The notes beneath the pieces are model-generated. The model saw only the letters and a program-made list of their open reading frames with translations. It was not told where the DNA came from and did no database searches. Of a stretch of 64,000 nt of DNA, positions 9,034 to 20,588 are shown one piece after another. How positions within the stretch are numbered: the stretch's first letter is position 1; every line of letters begins with the position of its first letter. The DNA comes from Tilletia caries (taxonomy: Eukaryota; Basidiomycota; Exobasidiomycetes; Tilletiales; Tilletiaceae). The position numbers and the translations under genes were made by a program. The DNA lies in the NCBI GenBank assembly GCA_032718865.1, contig JALUTQ010000007.1:620001-684000 (forward strand). The letters run 5' to 3'.

Positions 9034-12000
9034 ACCTCGACCGCAATCTGGCATGGCAGCTGCATCCCGGCGCCACATGTGCACACTTGGCCCTTTCGAT
9101 ATCAGACCGACCGAGCACACACACGGCTTCATGTCCGGGGCAGCAACAGGTGAGCGTGATCGGCGCAGCTGCGCAACCTAATTCTTTGGTTCTTTTCTTC
9201 CGGCTGCATGCTGACACCACACTTTTTCCCTCGCTCATCCATGTTGGATATATGCATCATCCATGACACTTGGGTCGAGACTGGTCTCACCTTTTAGTAT
9301 AGTGGTAGAATGTTCACAACAATCCAGTACCCTCGCTCATCCACACCCTTCCTCCCTCCGATAGTACCTTCGAGTCTTTCCCGTCGGCCACACAGCAGCA
9401 GTTGACCTCCGCCACAGTCGGCTCCAGACTCCGGCTCATTCTCCCTTGATGCCTCCGACGGCCGATCCCAATCCGCTTCTTCCCTCGTCTCGAATCAACC
9501 AGCGGGTAGACGGCTACCCGCGGCGTCACCCCCAGCTCCACGCGCTCCCTCAGCTCCACCCGCTCCCTCAGCTCCACCCGCTCCCACAGTCACGCCGCAT
9601 GCCTCTTTTCCCTCTTCCTGTTGCGGCTGGAGCCCTTCTCCCGGCCTTCCGCGGCTCTGCTGCTGCCTCCCGTCTCCTTCTCCTCGAAGGACCGCAAACC
9701 CTTCTCCGCCCTACCTGTACCTGACCACCGCCACACTCGCATCATTATTGGTTCATGGCTGCTGGCAGCGCGGAGCCGCGAGGTATCGAGGTATGTAGCT
9801 TCACACAATGCGAACAGCAAACCTTGCTTCGTTCTCACACACAGGACAGAGCTGATTATTCTTCTTCGTTCATTCTTTCGACAGCAACAGCCGAATAGCT
9901 CGCCCCCGGTCCAAAGGCGCAGCCCCTCTTCACCCGGATCTGGAACCTCCGCACACAGCCGCACGCCTCTTCTTCCTCGTGAAGACCCTGGGCTTGCCGC
10001 CGGACCTGAGGTAGTGAGGTTGCTGCTCACAAGGCATAGCATATCGGCAGCCGGAACAAGTAAGTCATCAGTGATGCGATACCACTGTTTGCGCGCGTCG
10101 GAAAGTGATGACCGTTAACTCACCTTCCCCATTCGCCTCCATGTCTACCTTCTGTGCAGGCAGAGATGTTGTCGGGGAGCTGCTCTGATTGGGCAGAGGT
10201 GTTTTCGGTGAGCTGCTCCGTATGAGATCTCCTTGGTGCTGAAAAGAAGACAGGTATCAAGGACTGGATGGTAAGGTAGGCAGGGGTTCGAAGGAGGTTG
10301 TCTCTTGGGACGAAGAGGGGTAGCTGCACGAGTGATGTTTTTACACGAGCAGGTCACGGCATGATCTCCTCAATCTTCCCCGTTGTTTCATCCTGAACTG
10401 ACATCTTTACTTTGCCTCAATTGCCCAGGTCGATCGAAACGGGAGACCACCACCACACCACCATTCACGAATTAAACAAAGAAATTGCCGCGAAAAGGTG
10501 CAAGAATAGTGAGTACCGTCGCTGGCAATCATCCCCACTCAGCTTGTGGCTGATGGCTCCAAGGTCGAGATCCACGCTTGTTGCCTCCGCGCTGACACAA
10601 TGGTGCTATGCGCATTGCGCACCTCCAGGTTCTAAACAATTTACAGCATTGGTCATCTTTGATTTTTCATCAAAGAATCCTTTTTACTTCAGGTCAGTGC
10701 CCAGTGGTAGGACGAATGGCGCCTCACGCACGGAGGTCTGGCAAAGGATACTGACCATGCTCTTTGGTCTCGCAGGTATGCATTTTGCGAGTGCGCTCGA
10801 GGCGGTGGTGCATTGCAAGACTTGTGACTTTGTGAGCCGTTCCATATTTTCGTTAGGCGCTGCCATATCACTCGGTTCTGACCTCTCCCCTCCCTCTTCT
10901 TTTGCACATCCTGCAGCTGACCTGCGGAGCATCTCAATGGCGCGTAGCTACCGGGTCTCGCACAGGAGTGGTGAGGGCAGTGCAATCGAAGTGAGGCAGG
11001 TGGCCTGCAGGTCATGGATCGAGTGAGTGATGACTGATGGGCATAATGTCAGAGCGTAGCACGCTGCACGAGCTTGAACTGATCTGACTTCATCCTATTT
11101 GCGACGATTGAGTCAGTCATTCAATGCGATTATGCGAATCAGTTAAAGGTGATGCGTGGTAAATATCGCGTCTGTGAGTACAGAGTTTCAGACGTTTGTG
11201 TCTGTCGACTGTCATAGCCCTTGCTAACAGCATATGTTGTTTCCATGTGCAACACAGCACCAAATCAATCAATCGTCATTGCCTTCCGCCTCACGTCTGC
11301 GAGAATTGAGATGCACAGATGCGCGGGGCATGTTGCAGACGGCAGGGAGCAGAACAAGTGATCAGAATCTGTGAGCAACATTGTTTTGTGGTCAAGCGGA
11401 CCATCATCGCCCATCGATCTAATCCACTGTCCCACTCCAATATTCTGCAGTAACCCATTACCCACGAGACGCAATCCACACGACGCGCACCCGCGGGCAG
11501 GTTCTAGGCGGACGACAAGGTGATGCGCAAGGGCTGATCATCTCTGACCTGCTTGTCCTGGACACAATTGCGGGAACGATGCTTCACTCGTCCTGGCTCT
11601 CGCTGTACCAACTACCAACTACCAACCGGTTCTGCGATACCCAGTTATTTTTCAATCAATGAGCCTGGAATATCATCCTTTTCAGTTCAGTTGCCCCAGC
11701 CGTAGTGATAATGAGTGAGCAGTTGAGTTAAGTCGCGCGCAGCAGTGAAGGGGCAGGTCTGAGGTCGGTGAGGGGAGGACTGAGGAGCGCGCGCGGCGCG
11801 CCGAATCTCCGAGATTCGGGGAAATAAGGCCGTGCCTAGGACGTCTGATTCCAACTGTAAGGCTCACTTACTGGAGTGCAATTCCAGAACCGACACCAAC
11901 AGAACATCGACAGAGCACCACTGAAATGCCTCCAATGGCGATGCGGGCGCGTAGTGGAGCAGTCCTGGGTGTTGGAACAGGCTCGAGCAGGACGTTTCGG

Positions 12001-12165
12001 CACAAATCAGGCGCATGTATTCTATCCCATAGTGAATTACTGTCCACCGAAGAGATCTCGCTGCTGATTCAAACATCTTTACAATTCTCGGCGCGCTCTA
12101 CTCTACAAGGTGCATTGTGGTGCGGCATAGATCGCAAGGGCGGAGACCGGGACCGTACTAGCGGC
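9034..12165. other. No recognisable gene; scattered splice-like words
   Basis: No frame here was recognised. Two weak exon-like stretches exist on the plus strand: about 9880-10005 between an ACAG acceptor and a GGTAGT donor, and about 10429-10508 between a CCCAG acceptor and a GTGAGT donor. Both are short and without family signal. A Pro-rich stretch at 9520-9590 comes from CTCAGCTCCACCCGCTCC duplications. The tract is probably decayed transposon or gene-fragment DNA. Confidence 0.4.
10160..10224 (+). repeat. 33-bp imperfect tandem duplication
   Basis: GCAGAGATGTTGTCGGGGAG at 10160 is followed 33 bp later (10193) by GCAGAGGTGTTTTCGGTGAG; both copies continue with CTGCTC. Non-coding as far as can be seen. 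Confidence 0.7.
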
Positions 12166-12292
12166 TGCTTGAACCCCGTTCGCTCGTCCATGGTGAGCGG
12201 GTCCGACTTGGGGATCACGGGCGCGACGTTGGCGACGTCCGACAGCTTCTTCATGGCGGTGACGTCGATTGATCGCACGGCAGTGGCCGAAG
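12166..12292 (-). pseudogene. Septin fragment (G4/sep region)
   Basis: After a CCATCAG acceptor the minus strand reads LASATAVRSIDVTAMKKL, then ANVAPVIPKSDPLTMDERTGFK. This matches the conserved septin GTPase region around the G4 motif, normally (A/P)VIAKADTLT..ER..FK. The motif has drifted (AKAD to PKSD), and similarity is lost after FKQ near 12166. No flanking septin exons (P-loop upstream, sep-element downstream) are recognisable, so this is an isolated single-exon piece. Confidence 0.65.
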
Positions 12293-12589
12293 CTGATGGA
12301 GGACGCGTGGATCAGAAGGAAGGAGGGGCGCAGAGAGGAGAAGAGGATCAGTTATGCCGCCAAGCCGCATTCATCCACATACATCCGCATCATACATGAG
12401 TCAGACAAACGAGATGACACTCACCCAACTGCGGTCTTTGGAGTTCTGGACCCGACGCGAGAGAGGCGAGGGCGAGAACTGGTGCGGCCGACGAGAACGA
12501 AGACTGCGAGATCAGAGAGAGAGAAAAGTCAGAGAAGTGAGAATAGAAGAGATCGTCAAAAAGGGAGGGAGGAGGGACGAGGCACTCAC

Positions 12590-12691
12590 GTCAATGCCGA
12601 GGATGTCGAGCTGTCCCAGCTGGCCCATCTTTTGCGCGAGCTCCGCGGCATCATTAATGAGCTGCTTGTGCGTGCTGCGCGAAGAGAAGCG
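12590..12691 (-). pseudogene. Isolated exon-like segment, unassigned
   Basis: Bounded by a CACTCCAG acceptor and a GTGAGT donor, 102 nt long and open: RFSSRSTHKQLINDAAELAQ, then KMGQ and a short GQLDILGID end. Composition and periodicity look like a real helical coding exon, but I cannot assign a family. A weak exon (about 12437-12503) could link it in frame to the septin piece, yet that linker has no septin character, so it is more likely a separate captured exon. Confidence 0.35.
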
Positions 12692-12989
12692 CTGGAGTGT
12701 GGTTGATCATAGTGAGCAGTCTGTTGGAGGAAAGAAGTGCTTGAGTGAGTGGGTGTTCTCTGCGCGCGCGCGAAGAAAGCGTGGACACCGATGTCCGTGA
12801 GTCGGCGGCGTGACTTCGGTCTGTTGGGGCGATGTGAGTGAGCATGCTGAGGTCGGGATGGTCAGAATTGCAATGTCCCGGTTTCTCTATGAGTTGGAAT
12901 CAGACGCCTTACGGCCAGCCAGAGACGCTCTCATACGCGGCTATGGCCACGTGGAAAATTAATTTTTATTTATTTCAACCGCGTGAATT

Positions 12990-13230
12990 CACCGCCGTAA
13001 ATGCGTCTGATACGATGAGACTAGGTCAGCGTGTTGGCTTTGGCGCAAAGGTTGCCGTGTTTTCGTTTTAAGAAGCCAGATTTTACAAAATTGATTGCTG
13101 CCGTGGCCGTGCATCAGCAGCGTGTCAACCACGTGTTGGTACGCGGTTGATGCGCGGTGCTCAATTCACAGCGTCTCAGCAGCGTTTCAGCAGCGTGTCC
13201 GTGTATCGGCAGCGTCTCACCAGCGTCTCA
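12990..13230 (+). repeat. CAGCGT minisatellite, copy C
   Basis: GTCTGATACGATGAGACT (about 13005-13022) is followed by CAGCGTGTTGG. From 13105 come seven or so CAGCGTGTC/CAGCGTCTC/CAGCGTTTC units. This is the fullest copy of the dispersed repeat also found at 2880-3015 (inverted) and 5524-5652. Confidence 0.65.
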
Positions 13231-13774
13231 TTTTTTACTGAGCTTTAACTGCTCTGCAACATAATCTCTCCCATTTCATCTCTTTTGTTCCTTCAGGTTT
13301 CAGTCCTTTGCCAGTCAGTGGGGCTCCCCCCGTCCTCGAGGACCATGATTCACGCCCTCTTGACGCCCTTCCCGACAAGTCAGCTCGTCCATGTGCGCGC
13401 ACGAGGAGATCACCGGATCTTCCCTCTCCCGAATCCCAGATCCTGTACCCAAGACGGCCCCGCCACCCACCCGTCAGTGCGTGACATCGGTTCGTATCAC
13501 TTCACTGCCAGGCTCGTCAGACGGGGGAAGTTTCGGTCGATTTGGATGCACAGTCTCCGCCGCATCGCCCTCGTGTTCAATTAGGTCAGGTTGACCTGGG
13601 TCGTGCGCCTGAGACAGGGCGGAGCGGGCTGACCATGTCTGCTCGAGGGGGCCCGTTGTGACATGTGCTCCCTATGCCCAGCTCACTTATATCTACCCCT
13701 TCCTCTCCCTTCTTCCCTCCCTTCTTCTCCTTCTTCGCTCCAGTCCCTTCCCTGAACAGAACTCTTTACAGAAC
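13231..13774. other. Upstream region of chitin deacetylase
   Basis: No independent gene seen. The last 100 bp are pyrimidine-rich (TTCCTCTCCCTTCTTCCC), as is common just upstream of fungal start sites. The repeat tract ends here and ordinary genes begin. Confidence 0.4.
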
Positions 13775-15291
13775 ATGCTCGTCCTTCACCTCCTTCCATT
13801 GGCCATCCTTTTCTTCGGAGAGGTCTCTGCAGATCTACATGCCGGGCCATTCCGAATCCAGTTCAAGCGACAATCGACTAAAGAATGTGAGTCAAACAGG
13901 TCGAAGCTGAGCATCCGATTGTCCTTCCTGTAATTGACTGTATGGAACGCACTTTGACGACCCGCGATCCTCCCCTTCTTAAGATCCCCCTCCCAACGGC
14001 AAGCCTTTGTCCGCCAAGCAGCTCAAGCCCGAGTGGAAGGCCGCTCTCGATGGTGCGGTCAAGGCAGGCACGATTCCCGACATTCCTCCGAGCTCGTTGC
14101 CTGCTGGTGGCACGCCTTCCTACCCCGCCGGCACCGACATGAGTACGGTGTGCAGCTGGAGTACGGACGGGTGCCAAGGTCCTAATGATATCTTCCGGGC
14201 ACCTGACAACTATGTCGGCATCAGCTTTGATGACGGTGAGTAGCTCCGCAGGTCTGAATCTCAGCCAACTGATCCCTTCATTCTGATATGTGTGTTGGAA
14301 TCTTTCTTGTTTACCCTTGCAGGTCCGACTGCGTGTTCCCCTCGCCTCAATCAGTTCCTGCTCCGGAACAATATCTCCGCCACCCGGTTCCTCGTCGGCG
14401 GACAGGTTGCAAGCATGATCGAAGGCTTCAGAGACATCATGAAGGACCCCAATCAACAGCTTGCAGTCCATACCTACACCCATCAGCGAATGACGGTACG
14501 TCTCTATAACGGAGTGTGATTCCGATGTGCCGAACTGGTCGGAAGGCTTACCACTTTCTTTTCCATTCTTCCAGACCCTCACGAACGAGCAGGCGGTTGC
14601 AGAATTGGGCTGGACGATGCAGGTCATCCTTGACGAGTCTGGCCACCTACCTTCCATGTGGAGAGGACCTTATGGTGAGTACTCCGGATCGTGAGACGTT
14701 CAGGTGGGAGCGCATGATTTGTGTTTGACAACATTGCATCCCGTGTCTTCTTCACGGCTCTCACCAGGCGACATCGACAACCGCATCCGCGCCATCGCCG
14801 AGGAACTCCTCGGCCTCCGCCACGTCTCCTGGAACTACGACGGAAAAGACTGGTGCTTCGGCCACAGTGCCAAACACACAGCCTGCCCCGGCATGAACCC
14901 AGGCAGGACAAAGCAGAGCGTCCGATCGTACATGGACAAAGCGCTCTCTGGTCCCAAATCCCCCGGTCCACTGATGCTCGAACATGAGCTGAGCGATACG
15001 ACCGTTGGGTTCTTTGAGAGACATACGTGGCGCGGGATTCGGAAGAATGGGTGGAAGCATGCGAATATTGCGGAGATGCTTGGTGTTCCTTGGTATGCGA
15101 ACGTAACCGCGAACGCAACTCCAGCCGCAAACGCAACCGCGACCGCGAACGGGACCGTCTCTCACAAGAACAAGGGACGCAAGAAGAAGAAGCACTCTGG
15201 CGGGTCCAAGGGCGGTGATGATGCCGCTTCCAAGACAGGACGACGTATCCTCCCCGAACCTCTCGGCCCTCTCCCGACGCAACCAGTCTGA
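13775..15291 (+). CDS. Secreted polysaccharide (chitin) deacetylase
   Basis: Carbohydrate esterase family 4 enzyme that removes acetyl groups from chitin or related polymers in the cell wall. Exons: 13775-13886, 13984-14235, 14323-14495, 14575-14674 and 14768-15291; the 386-aa frame is continuous. The start is chosen because it gives a signal peptide (MLVLHLLPLAILFFGEVSA). NodB motifs in order are SFDDGP (split by intron 2; general base and metal Asp), HTYTHQRM (metal His pair), WRGPYGD, a WNYDGKDW region, and LEHEL near the end of the domain. The C-terminal tail has several N-x-T sequons and then a strongly basic GRKKKKHSGG stretch with no hydrophobic end, so a GPI anchor is unlikely. First intact host gene right of the repeat tract. 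Confidence 0.88.
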
Positions 15292-15736
15292 TCTGATCAA
15301 CGATCAAAGTTGCCGGCTTTAGCCTGCACGAAGAACAGTCTTCGACGAGCTTGGCCTGTTCTCGTTCTTCCCTTCACGTCTTCCACAGCTTCTACTCTTA
15401 CAATAGAATCCCACTTCATCACCTTTCTCTGCTTTGAGCCATCGTTTCCTTAAGGGCAGGGACAAGGTTGCAGAGTCGTGAGAAAAGTTGAGTGGTTATT
15501 TTGGAGCAGGTTTGCAAAGATGAAAGGTCTATAGACAGCTTCGGCTTCTTCGACAGATTGTTGTTGTTGTTGAGCTTCTTCTTCTTGGATTTGTCCTACG
15601 GTCGATTCTCGGAGCAGAGGGAGGCGAAGTGGTGGGATAGAGCCCGGAGAGGTGGGGGGTAAGGGGTGAAACGAGGGTCGCAGAAGGCGGGAAAAGGACC
15701 CAGGAGGCAGGAACCTTGGCGAATGGGACGACTTCG
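15292..15736. other. Convergent 3' regions
   Basis: 445 bp between two converging genes. No frame recognised; contains TTGTTGTTGTTGAGCTTCTTCTTCTT low-complexity words. Confidence 0.4.
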
Positions 15737-16420
15737 TCAGAACGACCTATTCGACGGATTCTGTTGACCCGTCGACCAGAAGGAGGGCGAGGACGAAGAG
15801 AAGTCGGAGTCGGAGCGTTCGTCGCGCGACGGCTGTTGTGCCCGAGGGTACGGCGGCCATGACGACGACGCAGAGGAGTCGCCATACGCATGATTTCCTC
15901 CCGCTCCCCCACTTTCATCATCACCCCACGTCCTCGGCCGCTGCAACGTCGCCCCAACCCCAACCCCACCCGCAGCCCCAGCCCCAGCTCCAAAATCCCC
16001 AGGCCCAAACCCGCGCTGACTCTCCCTAACCGCCTTCCTTCTCTCGACCTCCCGATCCAAAACCTCATCCATCGTCAGGACGCGCCTCGCGCCCGTGCGT
16101 TCGTCGATCTCCTCTGTATTGTGGGGGGAGGCGGTGGCGGCCCCGATGCCGGCTAGGAGCATGATGGCTGCGAGGAAGGAGAGGCCGATGATGGCGCCTG
16201 ATTGGCGTTTGTCTTGGTAGGAGGTTTGGTCGTCTTCGTCATTGTTGCTGCCACGCCCGCCGCCGCCGGTGCTGTTGTTGTCGTTGTTGTAGCCCCAAGT
16301 GTTGTTAGAGCCCAAAGTCGAAAAGTCCGGCTCACTATAGATGGGGGTGCCCCGTTTCGCGAAAGGAAGGAAGGGAAGAGTCCGACGGATAGGTTGTTGT
16401 GCAAGGTTTTGTGGGACCAT
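15737..16420 (-). CDS. Hypothetical single-pass membrane protein
   Basis: Single exon, 227 aa, from the ATG at 16420 (MVPQNLAQQPIRRTLPFLPF) to the stop at 15737. The N-terminus is basic and lacks acidic residues, which would suit mitochondrial targeting. A Gly/Asn-rich stretch follows, then one membrane segment IIGLSFLAAIMLLAGIG near residues 87-103, then an acidic/basic helix (RRVLTMDEVLDREVERRKAV) and a Gly/Ser-rich tail. I recognise no family. A longer frame upstream has no earlier ATG (it opens with GTG), so this start is preferred. Confidence 0.55.
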   Translation of the reverse strand: MVPQNLAQQPIRRTLPFLPFAKRGTPIYSEPDFSTLGSNNTWGYNNDNNSTGGGGRGSNNDEDDQTSYQDKRQSGAIIGLSFLAAIMLLAGIGAATASPHNTEEIDERTGARRVLTMDEVLDREVERRKAVRESQRGFGPGDFGAGAGAAGGVGVGATLQRPRTWGDDESGGAGGNHAYGDSSASSSWPPYPRAQQPSRDERSDSDFSSSSPSFWSTGQQNPSNRSF

Positions 16421-16644
16421 TAGGAAGAATGTTTTTGGTATGAGAGGTTGAAAATTCGAAGATTGGATTCGGGTTGAGACGATGATGCGAGCAGGATGGT
16501 TTTGCAATATGGGGAAAAGGGGAGGAACAGAAGGGGGGGGGGGAAGGAGGAGGGGCGGCGGAGCCAAGGGGGGGGATCGCACTTTGCTCAGCCTACGACC
16601 AACAACCCAGAACACATACGCTCCCGAGGCAGTAATCTAAAGGC

Positions 16645-18774
16645 TCACGGGTCCGACTTTGGGTTTTTGGGCTCCACCTTCGGCTTGCGTTCTGCTTCCG
16701 CTTCGGGTGCCGGGGACTCTGGCTCCGACTTGGGCTTGGTTGATGATGATGATGATGATGAAGCGGACGAGGACGACGTAGGAGGTGGGGAGGACGTGTT
16801 GGACCCGGATGAGCCTGGGGCGGGATCGGAGGGTGGTTGACGCGGCGTAGGCGTCGGCGTAGGCTTCGGCTTCGCCCGTCCCTCCACATCGTCAACGAAG
16901 GCTTGCAACAGCTCGCGCTGATTCTTCGAGAGTGATCTGGGGAGCGAAAGAAAAGGGTAGCGAATTGGGAGGGGGTCAACAACACCTCCCAAAAGCCAGT
17001 CCCCAAGAAAGGAAGTAAAAAAACTCACCTTGGAATCGTCACATCAAAAGCAACCAACAGATCCCCCTTCTCACCCCGTTTCGAAACACTGGGCACCCCC
17101 CTTCCCCTCAACAGCATCTCCTCCCCGACCTGCGTCCCCGCCGGCACCCTAACGTCCACATCGCCCTCCAACGTGGGAACCCTGACCCGCCCACCAAGGA
17201 CAGCCGTATAGAACGGCACCTTCGCCTCAAAGTACAGATTCGTGCCCTGTCGCCGCCAGATCTTGCTCGGCTGCACGACGACGCGCACGTACAGGTTCCC
17301 CGAGGGCCCACTCGCATTGCCCGATTGACTCAACGGCGCATCACCTTGCCCGTCCAACCGGATCTTAACCCCGTTATCCACACCCGGTGGAATCCGCACA
17401 TCCACACTCCTCCGACTGCGCACTTTGCCCAACCCGTCACAGTCCCCGCACGCGTCGTTCGGGTTGGCCACCACGCCCGCCCCACTACACGCAGGACACG
17501 AGCGCGCCATTTGGAAGCCGGACTGGATGACAAAGGTCTGGGTGCCTGTGCCTCCACACGCTCCGCACGTCTGCTTCTTGGCGCCCTTCCGCAGGCCGCT
17601 GCCCGTGCATGTGCCGCAGTTCTCGATCGGAGTGGTGGTGACGGTCCTAGTGGTACCCCGACAAGCCTCCTCGAAGGAAATACTGACAGTAGCCTCGAGG
17701 TCTTCGCCCCTAACTTCGCCCGCAAACCCAGCTCCCCCACCTCCACGGCCCCCACCACCACCGCCGCCCGCATTGGTGAACCGGCCAAAGATGTGCTCGA
17801 AGGCGCTGAACGGGTCGGAGCCGACGCCCGGGCCTGGTCCGCCTCCCCCACCTGCTCCAAAGCCGGCGAATCCGCCAAAGCCACCACCGCCGCCGAAGGG
17901 ATTACCGTCCCCTCCGAAGGGGTTGAAGCCCGATTGACCATCAGTGGTGCCGTACTGGTCAAAAGCGGCCTTCTTCTTCTCATCCGAGAGAATCTATTGG
18001 AATAACGCGCGCAGAGTAAAAAGGGGGGGGGGTCAGCAAAGTTTCCAGATATCCTATGCGCCGCACAGAAGAGAGAAAAGGAGGAGGAGAAGAGAAACTC
18101 ACATCATACGCAGTCTGTATCTCCACAAAGCGCTCCTTCGCCTTCGGATCCTTATTCGTATCCGGATGATACTTCTTCGCCAAATCGTAGTACGCCGTCT
18201 TGATATCCTTCGGCTTCGCATCGCGCTTCACGCCCAATGTCGAATAGGGATCTTTAGCCGTCGCCTGGTGGGGAGCGGAGGAGTGGAAGGCCCGCCGACT
18301 TGATGTTGTTGTTGTTGTTGTGGAGCCACTACCGCTGTTGTGCGAATCAGGTGTGGCGAGGGCGGGTCGTGCTTGTGAGCGCAGGGTGGAGAAATGCCGT
18401 TGGGCCGCGAGGGAGGATGGTCCAGGCGAGTGCGCGGCTGCGACTGCGGCTGCGGCGACTGTATAGGAGCGCATTACAGACCCATCGGCCGTACGTCGGG
18501 GCGTCAAGCTCCTGACGCCGCTCTTGAATGAATGCCGCCCCTGCTGCTGCTGTGTCTGCGCTTGCACACCTGATGACGGCAGATCGAAGTGTACGTGTCG
18601 TGCCGGGGGGTGTCGTGCGCATGGATCTGAGGAGGGGGGAGATGGCTGATTACATGCTGATGCTGAGGCTGTTTGTGATGAAGCTGACGCTGACGCTGAC
18701 GCTGATGGCGGGCGCAGTTGGAAGCGTGACCCGGCCGCGGCGACTGCGACGACGGAGCGCGCACCAGCTGCCAT
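16645..18774 (-). CDS. Mitochondrial DnaJ/Hsp40 co-chaperone (MDJ1-like)
   Basis: J-protein that stimulates mitochondrial Hsp70 (Ssc1) in folding of imported proteins. Exons 18774-18103, 17993-17029 and 16936-16645 give 642 aa with intact frame. The first ~170 residues are Ala/Ser/Gln-rich and Arg-containing, ending in [11 protein letters not shown], a likely matrix-targeting presequence although unusually long. The J domain is at about 175-240 with HPD near 203. A Gly/Phe-rich linker follows ([16 protein letters not shown]), then four CxxCxGxG zinc motifs ([32 protein letters not shown]) and the C-terminal substrate domain. The final exon adds a Pro/Ser/Lys-rich tail not typical of Mdj1. Type I (DnaJ-A) architecture is clear; the mitochondrial assignment is inferred from the N-terminus. 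Confidence 0.88.
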
Positions 18775-19586
18775 TGTTCGCGTCGCGTGCGCGCGTGTTG
18801 TTGTTGAGCTGTGAGGGCGGGTGGGTGGGTGGGAAGGAAGCGCGACTGTATGCTGTTCTTGCTTATGAATGCCTGTCCGTGCTTGGGAAGTCGCGGTCGC
18901 TGGAAAAATTGTCCACTCGGTTGTTCTGGGAGCTTGGAGAAGCTTCCATCGCGCTTCTCTCGGCCGTATCAGCTCCCACGTGGATATTCGATCACACCGT
19001 CGATCCGCCCAGCTCATCGACAGCAGACTCGATCATCAACAGATTAACCTGAACATAGATATATTTTGCACTTCAACATCAACTATAAGGGGTAGAAAGA
19101 AAGAAAGAAAGGGAGAAGAGGCAGGAAACATTCTTGGTATCATCCTCTTCCTGAACGGACTCGCTTTCCGATATACCAACGACATCCGGGGTGGGTGGGG
19201 ATGAGAGAGGGACAGAGGAGGAGAGTCGTACAGGCGTGCTGTCGTTTTCGTCGTATGCGAGTCCGTCGGTCGATTAGGCCGAGGATCTTGTGTGTGTGTG
19301 TGAGAGTGTTGGGGTGCGAGTTTCCGATATTTGAATTGTTTGACGTTGCAGATGGGAGGGACGGAAGGGGTATAGGAAGTTGCGTTCCTGATTCATAGCG
19401 GGGGAGCGAGTTGCGATGGGCTAAGAGAGTGTTGAAGGAAATCAAAGGGTGAAGGTGGGGTTACTCGTAGGTGTGTGTGTGTGTGTGCGTCTTGTTCGTG
19501 GGCGAATGCAAGCGAGATCGTTCCTTTGCAGATAGAGAGAGAGATGGAGAAGAGACAGAAGGCATCATCCTAACCGGTTGATGCGC
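18775..19586. other. Intergenic: MDJ1 promoter and tetraspan 3' region
   Basis: 812 bp with GT-dinucleotide runs near 19290-19304 and 19471-19488 and an AAAGAAAGAAAGAAAGGG stretch near 19097. No gene seen. Confidence 0.4.
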
Positions 19587-20439
19587 TTAGATGTCGTTCT
19601 TGGCCCGGCGACCGGCACAGCACGAGAGGATGAAAGGCACAATGGCCAGGGCCTCGCCGACAAAGGCACCCCAGTAGAACCAGAGCGCATTGCCGTAGTG
19701 GAAGGTGAGGCCGACAGCAACATCCTTAAGCGAGTTGGCTGTCCGTACCGAGATCGCGGTCCAGATCGCCGCACCGACACCGATGAGGAGCGCGGAGAGC
19801 AGGGCGAGGATGGCAGCGAGGAGGAATGCGAAACGGTGGGCGGCGAATCCGACGAGGAAGGAAAGACCGGACAGAATGGTGCCGATGAAACTGCATGAAA
19901 TGAGATAGACATCAGCAAAAATGAAAGAAAGTGACGTGCCAACAAAGGATTCCAAAAAAAACTCACAGCAACCAGAAGGCGGCTTGACTGTACTTGGACA
20001 GGTAGTCAGTGTTGGCAAAGGTGCTGTCGGAGGGGATGCTCTGGTTGATCGCCTGTGCATTGTCGGCTGATGCGTCGGCCTCGAGGGTGGGCAGGGGCTG
20101 GAACTTGTGGCCGAAGTGGTGATCAGTGCAGGAGCGAGCGTCGCGTTGAGAGTCTCCAGCGCAGAAGTTGTAGAGACCCCACTCGTATCGCTGCTTGATG
20201 CCGTTGCCAGCGAGCTCGAGGGCAGCCTGGTCCTGTGCGAAGAGGTTGCCGACGTTGAGTGCGTCCTGGAGCGAGTTGGAGGGAGCGCCCGGTGTTCCGA
20301 TGGTGGTGATCTGTGCCATGCGGATGTTGCGTGCGACGATGTTGTTGCTCAGCTGACCGATCTGGCCGAGGATGGCGAGGACCATGGCGGCGAAGGTGAG
20401 GAATTCACCCAGCCCGATGCAGAGAGCGCCGAACACCAT
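19587..20439 (-). CDS. SUR7/PalI-type fungal tetraspan membrane protein
   Basis: Two exons (20439-19967, 19890-19587), 258 aa. Four hydrophobic segments: one at the N-terminus (EFLTFAAMVLAILGQIGQL) and three clustered in exon 2 (TILSGLSFLVGFAAH, FLLAAILALLSALLIGVGA, WFYWGAFVGEALAIVPFIL). The long extracellular loop carries a WGLYNFCAG..C cysteine motif typical of SUR7/PalI proteins. Family members sit in eisosome/cortical patches or act in ambient pH sensing; which applies here cannot be told. A TATA box lies 140 bp upstream. The C-terminus is short and basic (GRRAKNDI), unlike the long tail of PalI/Rim9, which favours the SUR7-like side. Confidence 0.75.
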
Positions 20440-20580
20440 TGTTGCTTTGCTGTGTTTATTAGTTGGGTGAGGAGAGAGGAGAGTGTGAGAGAGGATGGTC
20501 GATGCCGAGGTTGAGTTAGTCACTAGCAAGATGGAGGAGGGGGAGCGGAGGGCAGGGTCGCAGAACGAGGATGGTGCTGC

Positions 20581-20588
20581 TTATATAT
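20581..20588 (-). promoter_or_regulatory. TATA box of the SUR7-like gene
   Basis: Minus strand reads TCATATATAAGC, a canonical TATATAA, about 140 bp upstream of the ATG at 20439. Confidence 0.6.

Noticed and set aside
9446..9724. Pro/Leu-rich frame with PQLHPLPQLHPLP
   Set aside because: The pattern comes from short CTCAGCTCCACCCGCTCC duplications; all three frames look similar and no start or splice context supports it.
10412..11026. 204-residue plus-strand open frame
   Set aside because: No family signal, low-complexity mixed composition, several splice-like words inside; likely chance within the decayed tract.
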